From Thiomargarita sp. (GTDB taxonomy: Bacteria > Pseudomonadota > Gammaproteobacteria > Beggiatoales > Beggiatoaceae), in NCBI GenBank assembly GCA_022729575.1, contig DZAL01000007.1, forward strand, positions 1 through 55,268: 55,268 nt of DNA. Reading direction: 5' to 3'. Each line of letters opens with the position of its first letter. Position 1 is the first letter of the stretch. The notes under the pieces were generated by a model, which was given only the letters and a program-made list of their open reading frames with translations, did not search any database and had not been told where the DNA came from. This document shows positions 8,448 through 17,819 of the stretch, piece after piece. The position numbers were made by a program, and so were the translations under genes.

Positions 8448-10786
8448 GGCAAGACCTTCAATAAGTGAGAACGAAATTCAACTGCATCCATAAATCCCAC
8501 CACCCGATAATTACGTTGCTCTTGACCGTTAGGAGAGAAAAATAATATCGCCGGGGGCCCATAAATTCCAAACTTTTTATACAATGCTTTATCCAATTCA
8601 TCATTAGCTGTCACATCGCCTCGTAATAACATCCATTTCGTCAATAACGTTTGCACGGCTGGATCAGTAAAAGTAAACTGCTCCAATTCTTTACAAGAAA
8701 TACACCAATCAGCATAAAAATCTAGCAATACTGGCTTATTTTGAGTACGTGCCAGGGCCAATTCTCGTTCGAACTCGGCCACGCCCTTAATTGGTTTAAA
8801 CGAAACTGTCGTCACCTCCTTTTTAGAAGAGGGGCCAAGACCAGTCATCCCTGGTAACGGTTGCCACAGATTAAAATGACCGCTGGCGGCCCCTACCATT
8901 AACAAGATACCATAAATGAGCAAAATCACGCCCAGACCTTTCCATAACTTTTGCCATCCCGAAACGCCTACACTTAACTGGTCTAAGGCACCCATATAGA
9001 CTGCTGACAAAATTAGTAAACTGGCCCATAATAACATGGTCACTAGCGCCGGTAAAATTCGGGCTAACATCCAAATCGCCACGCCTAGCAATAATACCCC
9101 AAACACCGCTTTCACCGCTTCCATCCACTCGCCTTTTTTCGGCAACCAATGCCCTGCGGAGGTGCCAATTAAAATTAGAGGTATTCCCATTCCCACTCCC
9201 ATTACAAATAATGCCACTCCACCCAACATCGCATCACCGGTTTGACTAATGTAAATCAAAGCACCAGCCAGAGGAGCGGCAATACAAGGTCCCACAATCA
9301 AAGCGGAAAGGATTCCCATAATCGCCACGCCTACCAACTGTCCTCCCTGCTGTTGGTTGCTCCAATGCGTCAATTTAGTTTGTAATGTCGCCGGTAATTG
9401 CAACTCGTAACAACCAAACATAGATAAGGCTAAGGCAATGAATACTAAAGAAAAACTACCCAAGATCCAAGGATTTTGAAAAGCTACTTGCAAATTTTCC
9501 CCCAGCAATCCAGTCAGCGCCCCGGCGATGGCATACGTGAAAGACATCGCTAAGACATAAACTACCGACATATTAAAAGCGGCATAAGTATTCACCCGAT
9601 CCCCTTGCCCTACAATCAAACTAGACAAAATGGGAATCATCGGATAAACACAAGGCGTTAACGATAACAATAGACCAAAACCAAAAAACAAGGCTAACGT
9701 GTACCATAAACTAGCCGACGCTAATAAATTGGCAATTCGGTCGGCTTCTGCTACTTCTACTTGACCTTGTCCCAAAGCCACCACCATAACTTGTTGCGTC
9801 GGTGGATAACATAAACCCGCCAACGCACAACCTTGATACTCTACCGTTAAAGTCACTGCTTCCGCTCCTGCTTTGGCATCTACCATCGTTACTGGTAAAA
9901 TAATTTCTAATGGCGATTGAGTATAGATCGCCACCTGACCAAATAGCGGATCGTGTCGAAACGTGGCAGGAGGTAATTGCGGGGGGACTAATTGACCCTC
10001 TTTCGAGAGGGAGAAATTCATTTTATCTCGATACAGATAATACCCATCAGCAATTTGCCATTGTAAGACTATTTGAGTTTTAGCCGGAGAAGAGACGGAG
10101 AGAATAAAAGCCTCTGCCGCTGTTAAAAATTTATCTTCGGCGAGGGCTACTGTGGGTACTTCGGTACTTGAAATATTATCCACCGAATTATCCAGCGCCG
10201 ATGGTTCAAATTCTAAAGATTTGGCCGCCGCTTTGGAAAAGCTAATGACACTGGTTTTTTCAAGCGGTGGATAACACAATTTATTTTCGGCACATCCTTG
10301 GTAAGTAGTCGTCAAAGTAAATTGAGCTAATTCTGAGCTATTTCGCACCGGAATTTTAATATCAACGCCATACTCATAGATTTCGGTAGCACCATATTTT
10401 ATATCCATTTTGACTATACCGGCCGGTAATTCTGGCTCCCCCAAAATCTGATTACCCTCTTTCACCAGAAACGAAAATTTATCTCGATAAAGATAATAAC
10501 CATGGGCAATATCCCAATGTGCAACCAAGATTCCAGAGTCAGTGAGGTGGACTGAAAATAAAAAAGCCTCGTCTGGTGGCAACACTGAATCCGTCAAGGT
10601 ATTCGCCTCATTATTATTAAGTGGCGACTCCGATGGCGATAAATTGATGAGCGATTCCGTAGAGCTAGGCGAAGCCATCGGTTTTGGCAAATCTAACCCT
10701 TCTTCGCTCATCCCTTGACTACTCCAGAGCCAAAATAGTAAAAACCATAAGGTATATATGGTGCAAAAATTTTTCATGGTGATCAT
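8444..10786 (-). CDS. dsbD: Thiol:disulfide interchange protein DsbD with duplicated alpha domain
   Basis: A 780-residue transmembrane reductase that moves electrons from cytoplasmic thioredoxin to periplasmic thiol proteins. A signal peptide is followed by two DsbD alpha domains instead of the usual one: about 72-185 with YQGCAENKLCYPP and about 222-340 with YQGCALAGLCYPP. Both keep the C-x5-C pair. The beta domain (about 355-640) has eight predicted helices with the redox cysteines in TPCVYP and VGPCIAAPL. The gamma thioredoxin domain ends the protein, with WCISC at 695-698. The E. coli protein is about 565 residues, so the extra length is the second alpha domain. A second possible ATG lies three codons in (10777). 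The gene is coupled to the tlpA-like gene. Confidence 0.93.
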   Translation of the reverse strand: MITMKNFCTIYTLWFLLFWLWSSQGMSEEGLDLPKPMASPSSTESLINLSPSESPLNNNEANTLTDSVLPPDEAFLFSVHLTDSGILVAHWDIAHGYYLYRDKFSFLVKEGNQILGEPELPAGIVKMDIKYGATEIYEYGVDIKIPVRNSSELAQFTLTTTYQGCAENKLCYPPLEKTSVISFSKAAAKSLEFEPSALDNSVDNISSTEVPTVALAEDKFLTAAEAFILSVSSPAKTQIVLQWQIADGYYLYRDKMNFSLSKEGQLVPPQLPPATFRHDPLFGQVAIYTQSPLEIILPVTMVDAKAGAEAVTLTVEYQGCALAGLCYPPTQQVMVVALGQGQVEVAEADRIANLLASASLWYTLALFFGFGLLLSLTPCVYPMIPILSSLIVGQGDRVNTYAAFNMSVVYVLAMSFTYAIAGALTGLLGENLQVAFQNPWILGSFSLVFIALALSMFGCYELQLPATLQTKLTHWSNQQQGGQLVGVAIMGILSALIVGPCIAAPLAGALIYISQTGDAMLGGVALFVMGVGMGIPLILIGTSAGHWLPKKGEWMEAVKAVFGVLLLGVAIWMLARILPALVTMLLWASLLILSAVYMGALDQLSVGVSGWQKLWKGLGVILLIYGILLMVGAASGHFNLWQPLPGMTGLGPSSKKEVTTVSFKPIKGVAEFERELALARTQNKPVLLDFYADWCISCKELEQFTFTDPAVQTLLTKWMLLRGDVTANDELDKALYKKFGIYGPPAILFFSPNGQEQRNYRVVGFMDAVEFRSHLLKVLP

Positions 10787-11100
10787 ATAAAAAAGTTGAT
10801 AAAAATTCCAATTAAGTAGTAAAATAGTCTCCCGAAATTATAACTCATAACTCAACCACCCCCGGCCCCTCCTTGTTAAGGAGGGGGGTATGCGTCAACT
10901 GAGTTGGCATGGTGTACTCCCCTCCTTAACAAGGATTTCCTCGTTCCCACGCTGGCGCGTGGGAACGAGAAGAAATCGAAAATTCAAGGCAGATTTGACA
11001 ACTTTTTGAAAGTTGTCAAATCGAAAATTCAAGGCAGATTTGACAACTTTTTGAAAGTTGTCAAATCGAGATTTGACAACTTTTTGAAAGTTGTCAAATC
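10787..11100. repeat. Composite repeat block: family A fragment, CGTTCCCACGC hairpin, three 31-bp palindromes
   Basis: About 10845-10937 is a family A element whose right end is truncated. It abuts a perfect hairpin at 10940-10968, CTCGTTCCCACGC with loop TGGC. Three 31-bp GATTTGACAACTTTTTGAAA palindromes follow at 10992-11022, 11037-11067 and 11070-11100; the first two share the spacer CGAAAATTCAAGGCA. The dsbD promoter should lie near 10787-10845. Long open frames through this block are repeat translations, not genes. Confidence 0.75.
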
Positions 11101-11336
11101 TAAAACTCAGTGTAGGTTCACTTTCCGCCGCCTTGGCCACTTATCAATACATCGAATCTCAACATCTGGAGACTGGTCAAGATAAAAGTATCGTCTACTA
11201 TAATATGGGGTGGATCTATTTTCAACAAGGTCAGACCGACCAAGCTAAATATTTTCTAAAGAAATCGTTAGCGATTAATCCAGCAGATAATGAGGCCAAA
11301 AAATTATTATCACAAGTGGGTAGTCCTGAAATTTAA
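11091..11336 (+). pseudogene. TPR-protein C-terminal fragment
   Basis: The frame encodes about 80 residues with one clear tetratricopeptide unit, IVYYNMGWIYFQQGQTDQAKY, followed by FLKKSLAINPADNEAKKLL. Its 5' end lies inside the third 31-bp palindrome at 11070-11100, where an in-frame TGA at 11085 closes it. The only possible start is a TTG within the repeat. I therefore read it as the 3' remnant of a larger TPR gene whose front was lost when the repeats accumulated. A very small TPR protein with a TTG start cannot be excluded. Confidence 0.55.
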
Positions 11337-11453
11337 GTAGTTGTAGTAGGTTGGAGTTCGCTGGTGCTCACTCCAACCTAGCAAATCTTCAAAGTGCGTA
11401 AGTACTCCAACGGCCAGTAATAAGCCTAAATCATAGAAAAATCGAGAACACCC

Positions 11454-11483
11454 TTGACTTTATGAATATAAACAAAGTACAAT
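11454..11483 (+). promoter_or_regulatory. Candidate sigma70 promoter of kup
   Basis: TTGACT at 11454-11459 and TACAAT at 11478-11483 are separated by 18 bp. Transcription would start near 11490 and give a leader of about 170 nt before the kup ATG. The match is to the general sigma70 consensus only. Confidence 0.45.
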
Positions 11484-11487
11484 CAGA

Positions 11488-11533
11488 ATCCTACGCACCA
11501 TTCCCTCTTCAAACTCTTAGTGGTGCGTAGGAT
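11488..11533. repeat. 13-bp inverted repeat in the kup leader
   Basis: ATCCTACGCACCA (11488-11500) and its exact complement (11521-11533) flank a 20-nt spacer. It lies just after the candidate kup promoter and would form a strong hairpin at the start of the mRNA. It may be a degenerate mobile repeat (GGTGCGTAGG resembles other arms in the window) or a leader attenuator. Confidence 0.55.
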
Positions 11534-11663
11534 ATTCTACGTGAGTTGTGATTAACTTGATTAGAAACCAACTTTACTCGTCGTTTCTAATAATCCAACC
11601 AACGTCAGACCGTTTTTTTCTGGTACTGGTTTCATCTTGATAACTATTGAAATTGCTCAAAAC

Positions 11664-13556
11664 ATGAACTTTAGACCAACACTAAACAGAAATTTATTAA
11701 AATCAACGCTAGGCGCTCTGGGCATCGTTTATGGTGACATTGGCACCAGCCCACTTTACGCACTCCGCGAATGTTTTCACAGTAGCTACGGTATAGCATT
11801 ACAACCCGCCAATATATTGGGAATATTGTCTTTGTTATTCTGGTCCTTGATGATTGTCATTTCTCTCAAATACGTGACATTTATTATGCGAGTCGATAAT
11901 CGTGGAGAAGGCGGAATTTTAGCATTATTAGCACTCACCTTGCGCGAAAAAGGAGTGATAGCCAGTGGTTACCGTAAACGTTGGTGGTTAATCACCATGG
12001 GTATTTTCGGGGCCGCATTATTTTATGGGGATGGCATGATTACGCCGGCTATTTCGGTCCTCAGTGCCGTCGAAGGTTTAAACATTGCCAGCCCGCTACT
12101 GGAAGCGTATACTATTCCACTGACGATTGCAATCGTCAGTGGATTATTTTTAATACAACAAAAGGGTACGGAACAGGTGGGCGCATTGTTTGGCCCCATT
12201 ATGGTGATCTGGTTTAGCGTCTTAGCCCTGATGGGTATTTGGAATATTGCACAGCAACCGAATGTGTTGCAAGCCATTAATCCGTTGTATGCTGTGCATT
12301 TTTTTATCTTCAACCAATGGCACGGCTTTCTAGTCCTAGCGGCGGTGATGTTGGTCGTCACCGGTGGCGAAGCACTTTATGCCGATATGGGACATTTTGG
12401 CAGACGACCCATCCGTTTGGCTTGGTTTTATTTCGTTTTACCGGCCTTACTACTCAATTACTTTGGACAAGGTGCGCTATTGATTCATCATCCTGAAGCG
12501 TTGGAAAACCCCTTTTATCACATGATACCCTCGTGGGGACTTTATCCACTGATACTACTTGCCACCGTAGCCACCATCATTGCCTCACAAGCCGTTATCT
12601 CTGGTACTTTTTCTCTCACTCGCCAAGCCATCCAATTAGGCTACTGTCCCCGTTTAGAGATTATTCACACCTCCGCTGACGAAATCGGACAAATCTATAT
12701 ACCTTGGATCAACTGGGTTTTATTAATAGCCATCATTGGATTAATCCTCGGTTTTCAATCTTCTAGCAATCTAGCGGCCGCTTATGGCATTGCCGTCACC
12801 GGCACCATGCTGATTACGACTATTTTAGCCTTTATTGCATTGCGTAGTTTATGGGGATGGCATCGCTTGATCGCGAGCGGCATGATAATATTGTTTTTGA
12901 GCATTGATTTAGCATTCTTAGGTGCCAACACTTCAAAAATCGTTGCCGGTGGCTGGTTTCCTCTCCTGATTGCGCTACTCTTGTTCACGTTGATGTCCAC
13001 CTGGAAACGTGGGCGGGAAATTTTGTCTGAACGCATTAGTCCAGATTTGCACCCGACTGAATTTCTAATCTCCATGATTACCAACTATCCTCCTTTACGA
13101 GTGCCGGGAACCGCCATATTTATGACGAGCAATCTCGACGGTATACCGACGGCTTTGCTACACAATCTTAAACATAACAAAGTGTTACACGAACGTATTG
13201 TATTTTTGACGATACTTACTGAAGAAGTACCGTGGATTGCCGAAAATGAACGTTTGAGCGTACAAGACTTAGGTTATAACGTCTATCGTCTCATTGGTCG
13301 CTATGGATTTATAGAAGATCCACAGGTCATCAAGTTACTAGAGCAGGCTAAAGAGTTTGAACTGGAGTTTGACTTAATGGAAACCACTTTCTTTTTGGCG
13401 CAAGAGACACTCATTCCTTCCAAAAAACATCCGGCCATGGCATTATGGCGTGAAAAATTGTTTATCGGCATGTTACGTAATGCGCGAAGTGCCACTGATT
13501 TCTTTAAAATTCCCAGTAATCGTGTGATTGAAATTGGCTCCCAGATTAATTTGTAA
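11664..13556 (+). CDS. kup: Low-affinity potassium uptake protein Kup
   Basis: A 630-residue K+ transporter of the KUP/HAK/KT family, probably a K+/H+ symporter in the inner membrane. The N-terminal signature ALGIVYGDIGTSPLYALRE is intact. GEGGILALLAL and FYGDGMITPAISVLSAVEG follow, as expected for the family. Twelve transmembrane helices cover about 12-460 and a soluble C-terminal domain of about 170 residues ends the protein. Length is close to the roughly 622 residues of E. coli Kup. A TTG at 11637 would add nine residues, but it has no ribosome site, so the ATG at 11664 is preferred. The gene stands alone behind its own candidate promoter. Confidence 0.95.
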   Translation: MNFRPTLNRNLLKSTLGALGIVYGDIGTSPLYALRECFHSSYGIALQPANILGILSLLFWSLMIVISLKYVTFIMRVDNRGEGGILALLALTLREKGVIASGYRKRWWLITMGIFGAALFYGDGMITPAISVLSAVEGLNIASPLLEAYTIPLTIAIVSGLFLIQQKGTEQVGALFGPIMVIWFSVLALMGIWNIAQQPNVLQAINPLYAVHFFIFNQWHGFLVLAAVMLVVTGGEALYADMGHFGRRPIRLAWFYFVLPALLLNYFGQGALLIHHPEALENPFYHMIPSWGLYPLILLATVATIIASQAVISGTFSLTRQAIQLGYCPRLEIIHTSADEIGQIYIPWINWVLLIAIIGLILGFQSSSNLAAAYGIAVTGTMLITTILAFIALRSLWGWHRLIASGMIILFLSIDLAFLGANTSKIVAGGWFPLLIALLLFTLMSTWKRGREILSERISPDLHPTEFLISMITNYPPLRVPGTAIFMTSNLDGIPTALLHNLKHNKVLHERIVFLTILTEEVPWIAENERLSVQDLGYNVYRLIGRYGFIEDPQVIKLLEQAKEFELEFDLMETTFFLAQETLIPSKKHPAMALWREKLFIGMLRNARSATDFFKIPSNRVIEIGSQINL

Positions 13557-13661
13557 GTGATAACAATGGCGGTGGTGTGGTAGTTGGTAATGGTGTCAGA
13601 TCCGTGAATCCAACCAAGTGATTAAGAGACCTTTAGGTGAGAATATTACTCTAATTAATTT

Positions 13662-14306
13662 ATGAAAACTTATCAACATGATTTTCTGGCTTTGGCGATT
13701 GCTCATCGGGTACTTCGTTTTGGGCCGTTTACTTTAAAATCAGGTCGCGTTAGTCCGTATTTTTTCAATGCGGGCTTATTTAATACGGGCCGCGCATTAG
13801 CACAGTTGGGACGATTTTATGCTCAAGCGATTCAGGCGGCTGGGGTTGATTTTGATATGTTATTCGGTCCGGCTTATAAGGGGATTCCGTTGGTCGCGAC
13901 GACTGCCATTGCTTTAGCTGACCAGCATGGGCGAGATTTACCTTATGGTTTTAATCGTAAAGAAGTGAAGGACCATGGTGAAGGAGGCATGATAGTGGGT
14001 GCGCCTTTGGCTGGTAAGGTTTTATTAATTGATGATGTGATTAGTGCGGGGACGGCGATTCGGGAATCGGTAGCAATTATTCAATTGGCCAAAGCACAGT
14101 TAGCGGGTGTAGTGATTGCGTTAAATCGTCAAGAGCGTGGTCAAGGGGAACTTTCAGCGATTACTGAAGTAGAACGTACTTATGGTATTAGAGTTGTCAG
14201 TATTGTGACGTTAGAGGACTTAATTAATTATTTGGCACTGCAACCTAATCAAGGAGAATGCTTGGAGTCGATTCAACGGTACCGACAAGAATATGGGGCG
14301 AATTAG
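13662..14306 (+). CDS. pyrE: Orotate phosphoribosyltransferase
   Basis: A 214-residue enzyme of pyrimidine synthesis that converts orotate and PRPP to orotidine 5'-phosphate in the cytoplasm. The N-terminal [19 protein letters not shown] orotate-site motif is present. The PRPP-binding loop [12 protein letters not shown] (121-132) and the flexible loop with [12 protein letters not shown] (98-109) are also intact. Length equals the enterobacterial enzyme (about 213). The ribosome site before the ATG is weak. It lies 105 bp after kup on the same strand, and is convergent with the SH3-domain gene. Confidence 0.96.
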   Translation: MKTYQHDFLALAIAHRVLRFGPFTLKSGRVSPYFFNAGLFNTGRALAQLGRFYAQAIQAAGVDFDMLFGPAYKGIPLVATTAIALADQHGRDLPYGFNRKEVKDHGEGGMIVGAPLAGKVLLIDDVISAGTAIRESVAIIQLAKAQLAGVVIALNRQERGQGELSAITEVERTYGIRVVSIVTLEDLINYLALQPNQGECLESIQRYRQEYGAN

Positions 14307-14597
14307 ATAATTTTGGATTTTTCTCCATGGTTGTTGGAGTACGGAATTCATTCCGTTGGAGGCTGGATGAATTACAGATTCCAACGGAATAAATTCCGTA
14401 CTCCAACCTCAAAGAAGATTTGACAACTTTCGAAAAGTTGTCAAATCTATCGAAAAGATTGTCAAATCTATGTCGACGTTAATAACAAAGGAAAGAGAAG
14501 TTGAAAATAAAAATTGAATATAGCAGGGTAATAGTGGTGTTTGATTGGTTTGGAGCGCGAAGTTTTCAGGAGGAATTAATGAGTTAACCACTAATTA
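14307..14597. repeat. Convergent gap with long hairpin and 31-bp palindrome
   Basis: A large hairpin lies at about 14332-14406, built from GTTGGAGTACGGAATTCATT and its inverse GGAATAAATTCCGTACTCC. A GATTTGACAACTTTCGAAAA palindrome follows at 14417-14447, with a second half-copy at about 14449-14468. The gap separates convergent pyrE and the SH3-domain gene, so a bidirectional terminator role is plausible. Confidence 0.6.
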
Positions 14598-16484
14598 TTA
14601 AGTAGCTGGTTCGCTTACACTTTGAACATTAGGGTTGGCAACCCAGCCTTGGAGATTTTTTTCAGAAACATTTATCTGTACCCACCAATCGGATTTTCGT
14701 TCGAACAGCACTTTTCCCCACCGGTCCACTTCCGCGGTGTGGTTAGCATCCCAACCTTCTTCTATATAGTAAAGTTTACCTTGGTACCAGACGATATGTA
14801 GTCCTTCGCCTTTAGATTCTAAATCGTAGAGTAAATCATCTTTAAGCAATTTGAGAATTTCTTTATTGTCCACCGAAGCCACGTCTAGGGGAAGCGCTTT
14901 GACTTCGGTGTCTTTTATCACTAGAATCTCACCATATTGGGAAGTATTGATTTGTCCTTCCATGGCTTCTAAACTCTGTTGCGCTTCCAATTGGGCCAGC
15001 GTAGCAGAGTCGAAAGAAGGTTGTTCATAGAGTGTCACCGATTCGTTTAAACTCCACTTGCCATAACTACACGCCCCGGCGGGGCAGCCGGCGCGTATAT
15101 AAGGCAATCGTGGTAACACTTTGAGGTATTCACTCAGTACGTAGCCGGTTTGACCATCTTCTAGTTCCACTTTATACCAATTGCCTAAAAAATCTAAAAT
15201 TTGAACTTTGCTATTTTTCTCCATTTTGGCCAAAAGTTGAGAAGACTCGCCAAAATTTTCACGAATATTTAAAGCGGTGCCAGCTTCAGTGGTGACCACT
15301 CCGAGTAACTGGAAGGTTTCGCCTTCTTCTTGTTGATTATCGGCTCTCGGTTCAGTAAACCAACTTTTGCGGGGTTTAGGACCTAAACTTTCTAATTCTT
15401 GGGTCCAGTTATCGACAAATTGCCCTTCCGCCCATTGCACCATAACTACCGAGACCGGCTGTTTGATAATCAGACGCAACATAGGTTGTCTAGGATTAAT
15501 TTTGCCTTCTTTGAGGGCAAAACCAAGTAGTCTGGATTTAGTTAACACCACGAGAATATCTTGTTTTGGCGAAGAGAAGGCATCGACGGCATCGGGAATT
15601 TGTTTTTTGATAGTAGCCCAGGGTAGTGCTAGTGAGGTAGGTTTAGCCAAATCAGCCGGGATGGGTGCGGCGGTTACCTCAAAATTAGTGTATTCATTTT
15701 TGGCTAAAGCGTAGTGTCCTTCAATGGTCCATTGGCCGTTATTTCGCACAATCCCGCCGCTAAGGTTGCCCCATTCTTTAATATTTGGGTGTTGCTTTTG
15801 ATATTCAGCGGCAGTGGTGGTAAACAGTTTACCAGTGTCTGGGCCCAGTAACTCAGTGAAATTGACTGGATCCATAGTTTCTAGGGGAAGTATTTGTAAG
15901 CCGCTGTCGCCAGTGCTACTACCTGTCCCCAAACAAGTTTGACTATTGACCGAGCTTATTCCTATATGATTGTTCTCCACAAATAAAATATCGCGGTAGT
16001 GGTAACCTATACATTGTTCACCATGTTGAAATTCAATCCCTTGAGGTTTTGGTAACATAGCCACATCAAATGCCTCAATTCCTTCCTTATTAGCCAAAAA
16101 TGGGTTGGCTGGAGCATCAGAATCGGGAGGAGGATTGACCCAGACAAAATCTTCATTGTAGTCGTTATACACACTATGTTTGACATCGATTCGCCAAAAT
16201 CCTTCCTCACCTGGCACTAACAAGCTGGTTTTTTCCGCGGTCAGTTTGAGTTTACCTTCTTGAGTACGCAACCAAAGAGTACGATAAGTGGCAGAGTCAT
16301 CCATCACGTCTTCTTTGCTTTCCTGGCGCGGTCCTTCTTCGGCTGACAGTTGAACCATCGCATTGTAATTACCACCTTGTCGCAGACCCAGTAACAGGCC
16401 GTAATCTTGAGCAAAAACCGGAGCAGTGACTTGCCAGAATAAGGCTATTCCCACTGAAACTGACGTTGATTTTAGTTTAAACAT
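14598..16484 (-). CDS. Exported protein with an SH3b domain, function unknown
   Basis: A 628-residue secreted protein. The open frame extends to 16562, but MFKLKSTSVSVGIALFWQ at 16484 begins a typical signal peptide ending VFAQD, with AAGGAG about 13 nt upstream, so I start there. The N-terminal 380 residues have no motif I recognise. A bacterial SH3 (SH3b) domain follows (about 398-465), recognisable by ALNIRENFGESSQLL, GNWYKVELEDGQTGYVLSEY. A possible second degenerate SH3-like unit is near the C-terminus, with WWVQINVSEKNLQGWVANPN. SH3b domains usually bind cell wall or protein ligands in the periplasm. No catalytic site is visible. Confidence 0.7.
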   Translation of the reverse strand: MFKLKSTSVSVGIALFWQVTAPVFAQDYGLLLGLRQGGNYNAMVQLSAEEGPRQESKEDVMDDSATYRTLWLRTQEGKLKLTAEKTSLLVPGEEGFWRIDVKHSVYNDYNEDFVWVNPPPDSDAPANPFLANKEGIEAFDVAMLPKPQGIEFQHGEQCIGYHYRDILFVENNHIGISSVNSQTCLGTGSSTGDSGLQILPLETMDPVNFTELLGPDTGKLFTTTAAEYQKQHPNIKEWGNLSGGIVRNNGQWTIEGHYALAKNEYTNFEVTAAPIPADLAKPTSLALPWATIKKQIPDAVDAFSSPKQDILVVLTKSRLLGFALKEGKINPRQPMLRLIIKQPVSVVMVQWAEGQFVDNWTQELESLGPKPRKSWFTEPRADNQQEEGETFQLLGVVTTEAGTALNIRENFGESSQLLAKMEKNSKVQILDFLGNWYKVELEDGQTGYVLSEYLKVLPRLPYIRAGCPAGACSYGKWSLNESVTLYEQPSFDSATLAQLEAQQSLEAMEGQINTSQYGEILVIKDTEVKALPLDVASVDNKEILKLLKDDLLYDLESKGEGLHIVWYQGKLYYIEEGWDANHTAEVDRWGKVLFERKSDWWVQINVSEKNLQGWVANPNVQSVSEPAT

Positions 16485-16685
16485 GTTGAATAAATTTCTC
16501 CTTAAAATTGTTTGGTTAAATGTTTGAGAGCCGTCGTGAGGTACTACCAATTTCTCTTCCATACAGAATGTAATGCACTTCTGGTCCTTGAATCGGTACG
16601 ATTGAGTTTAATTCTAACACTTTAAAATCTTTAAATATTCTTAAATTTAAAACTTAAATAAAACTACCGTTGCTACTAATATTTT

Positions 16686-17090
16686 TTATTTACAAGTCAC
16701 CTTAGAGTCTTCGATGACTCGTACTTTTTCTTTTTCACCTTTGAGGTCATGATATTTCAGGGTGCCTTGTGCTTCCATCTCCTCTGGACAATCTACTGAG
16801 GTCGCAGTGCGCACAATAACATAAGTTTCATCATCAAAGCTCATGTAATCTTGAAACCCTTTGCCACCGGAAAGGCTGGGATCGGCTTCCGAATAAGCAG
16901 GAGGAACGTCATCCATGGTGGCGCGGGCTCCTTTGACTTTTACGGTTTTACCTTCGCAGGCTTTCCAGTCGGCGGCTTTAGCAGGATCAGCAATGGCACA
17001 ATCCCCTGCGTATACGACAGAAAAATGGCTCACTAACCACATTCCAAAAAGTAGAAAAGCCAGTTTTTTAAATAAAATTTGATTTTTCAT
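16686..17090 (-). CDS. Small exported protein, function unknown
   Basis: A 134-residue protein with a clear signal peptide (cleavage after VVYA, about residue 28). The mature part has four cysteines (GDCAIAD, WKACEGK, SVDCPEE and a C-terminal TCK), which could form two disulfides. The pattern WKACEGKTVKVKGARATM, then a polar loop, then YVIVRT and AQGTLKYHDLKG suggests a small beta barrel. I do not recognise the family. It lies 122 bp downstream of the SH3b-protein leader region but reads toward it, so both are on the minus strand and this gene is upstream. Confidence 0.6.
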   Translation of the reverse strand: MKNQILFKKLAFLLFGMWLVSHFSVVYAGDCAIADPAKAADWKACEGKTVKVKGARATMDDVPPAYSEADPSLSGGKGFQDYMSFDDETYVIVRTATSVDCPEEMEAQGTLKYHDLKGEKEKVRVIEDSKVTCK

Positions 17091-17819
17091 AAGTGTTTAA
17101 TCATCAGTTCAAAAAAAATTTGCTCAGGTTTAACCAGCAATTATAATCACAATCTGTTAGGAAACATGGTATTAGATGGTTTGTTAACTTATGTATTTTA
17201 TGGAGAAACTGATTTGAGTATTAAAAATAACAGTTTTTTAGGTTATATTGTTATAATAGATTAACGTTTCCCTAATTAAGTTTAGTATAGCAAAATAGTG
17301 ATGGAAATGTAGCCATGTTTTAAAAACTGTTTGGAGTCAAAAATTTCTATTAAATTTTAATTAAAAATCATTATGATTTACACCACTAGCTAATCGTATA
17401 AGGTCCTATTGGTATTTTTTACAGAAAAAATCAGCCACTCAATGATATTAATTACGCCGAATTAATGTTGATTCGTATCATTGGTGGCGGAAAAGTTTCT
17501 AAAACAGATTTTAAAAAATTGTCAACTCTCGAATTGAGGCAAATTTGACAACTTGTTAAAAGTTGTCAATTCTCGAATTACTGCGGTCTAAGGGTAGTCC
17601 TCAATGCCATTAAGTTAAGGAATGTTACGGCGTTGGAGTCCAACGCTTCAGCTTTGGCAACGCCGTCTCACCTTGACCCATCTCGTCCAAAGCTGAAGCT
17701 TTGGACTCCAACTCAGCTTAACTTAATGGCATTGAGATTAAAACCTCACCACCTAGCCCAACGCGGGAAGACCTAATTGCTGATGGTCTAAATGAGTGGT
17801 CAAATCGTTCTTATCGTTC
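17091..17819. repeat. 729-bp intergenic region with a family B MITE
   Basis: The right part holds a complete family B element (17602-17734, listed separately) and two degenerate TTGACAACTTGTTAAAAGTT palindromes at about 17515-17577. The left part (17091-17500) is AT-rich, should carry the promoter of the small exported protein, and has no gene I can support. Confidence 0.55.
17602..17734. repeat. Family B MITE with CAATGCCATTAAGTTAAG terminal repeats
   Basis: A 133-bp non-coding element with perfect terminal inverted repeats, CAATGCCATTAAGTTAAG and its exact complement. Its interior is a second inverted repeat, GGAGTCCAACGCTTCAGC and CCAAAGCTGAAGCTTTGG. A sister copy with the same interior lies at 26909-27043. 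A copy with the same ends but a different interior lies at 49330-49450. A single end remains at 39501-39519. Confidence 0.8.

Larger units (their letters stand above)
11337..11663. other. Intergenic region upstream of kup
   Basis: There is no gene. A short inverted repeat of GTTGGAGT/ACTCCAAC lies near 11350-11380. A candidate promoter and a large palindrome that follow are listed separately. The last 100 bp contain no recognised element. Confidence 0.5.

Noticed and set aside
10895..11185. Open frames on both strands encoding RFDNFQKVVKS-like repeats
   Set aside because: They are translations of the 31-bp palindromes, have no ribosome site, and read on both strands equally.
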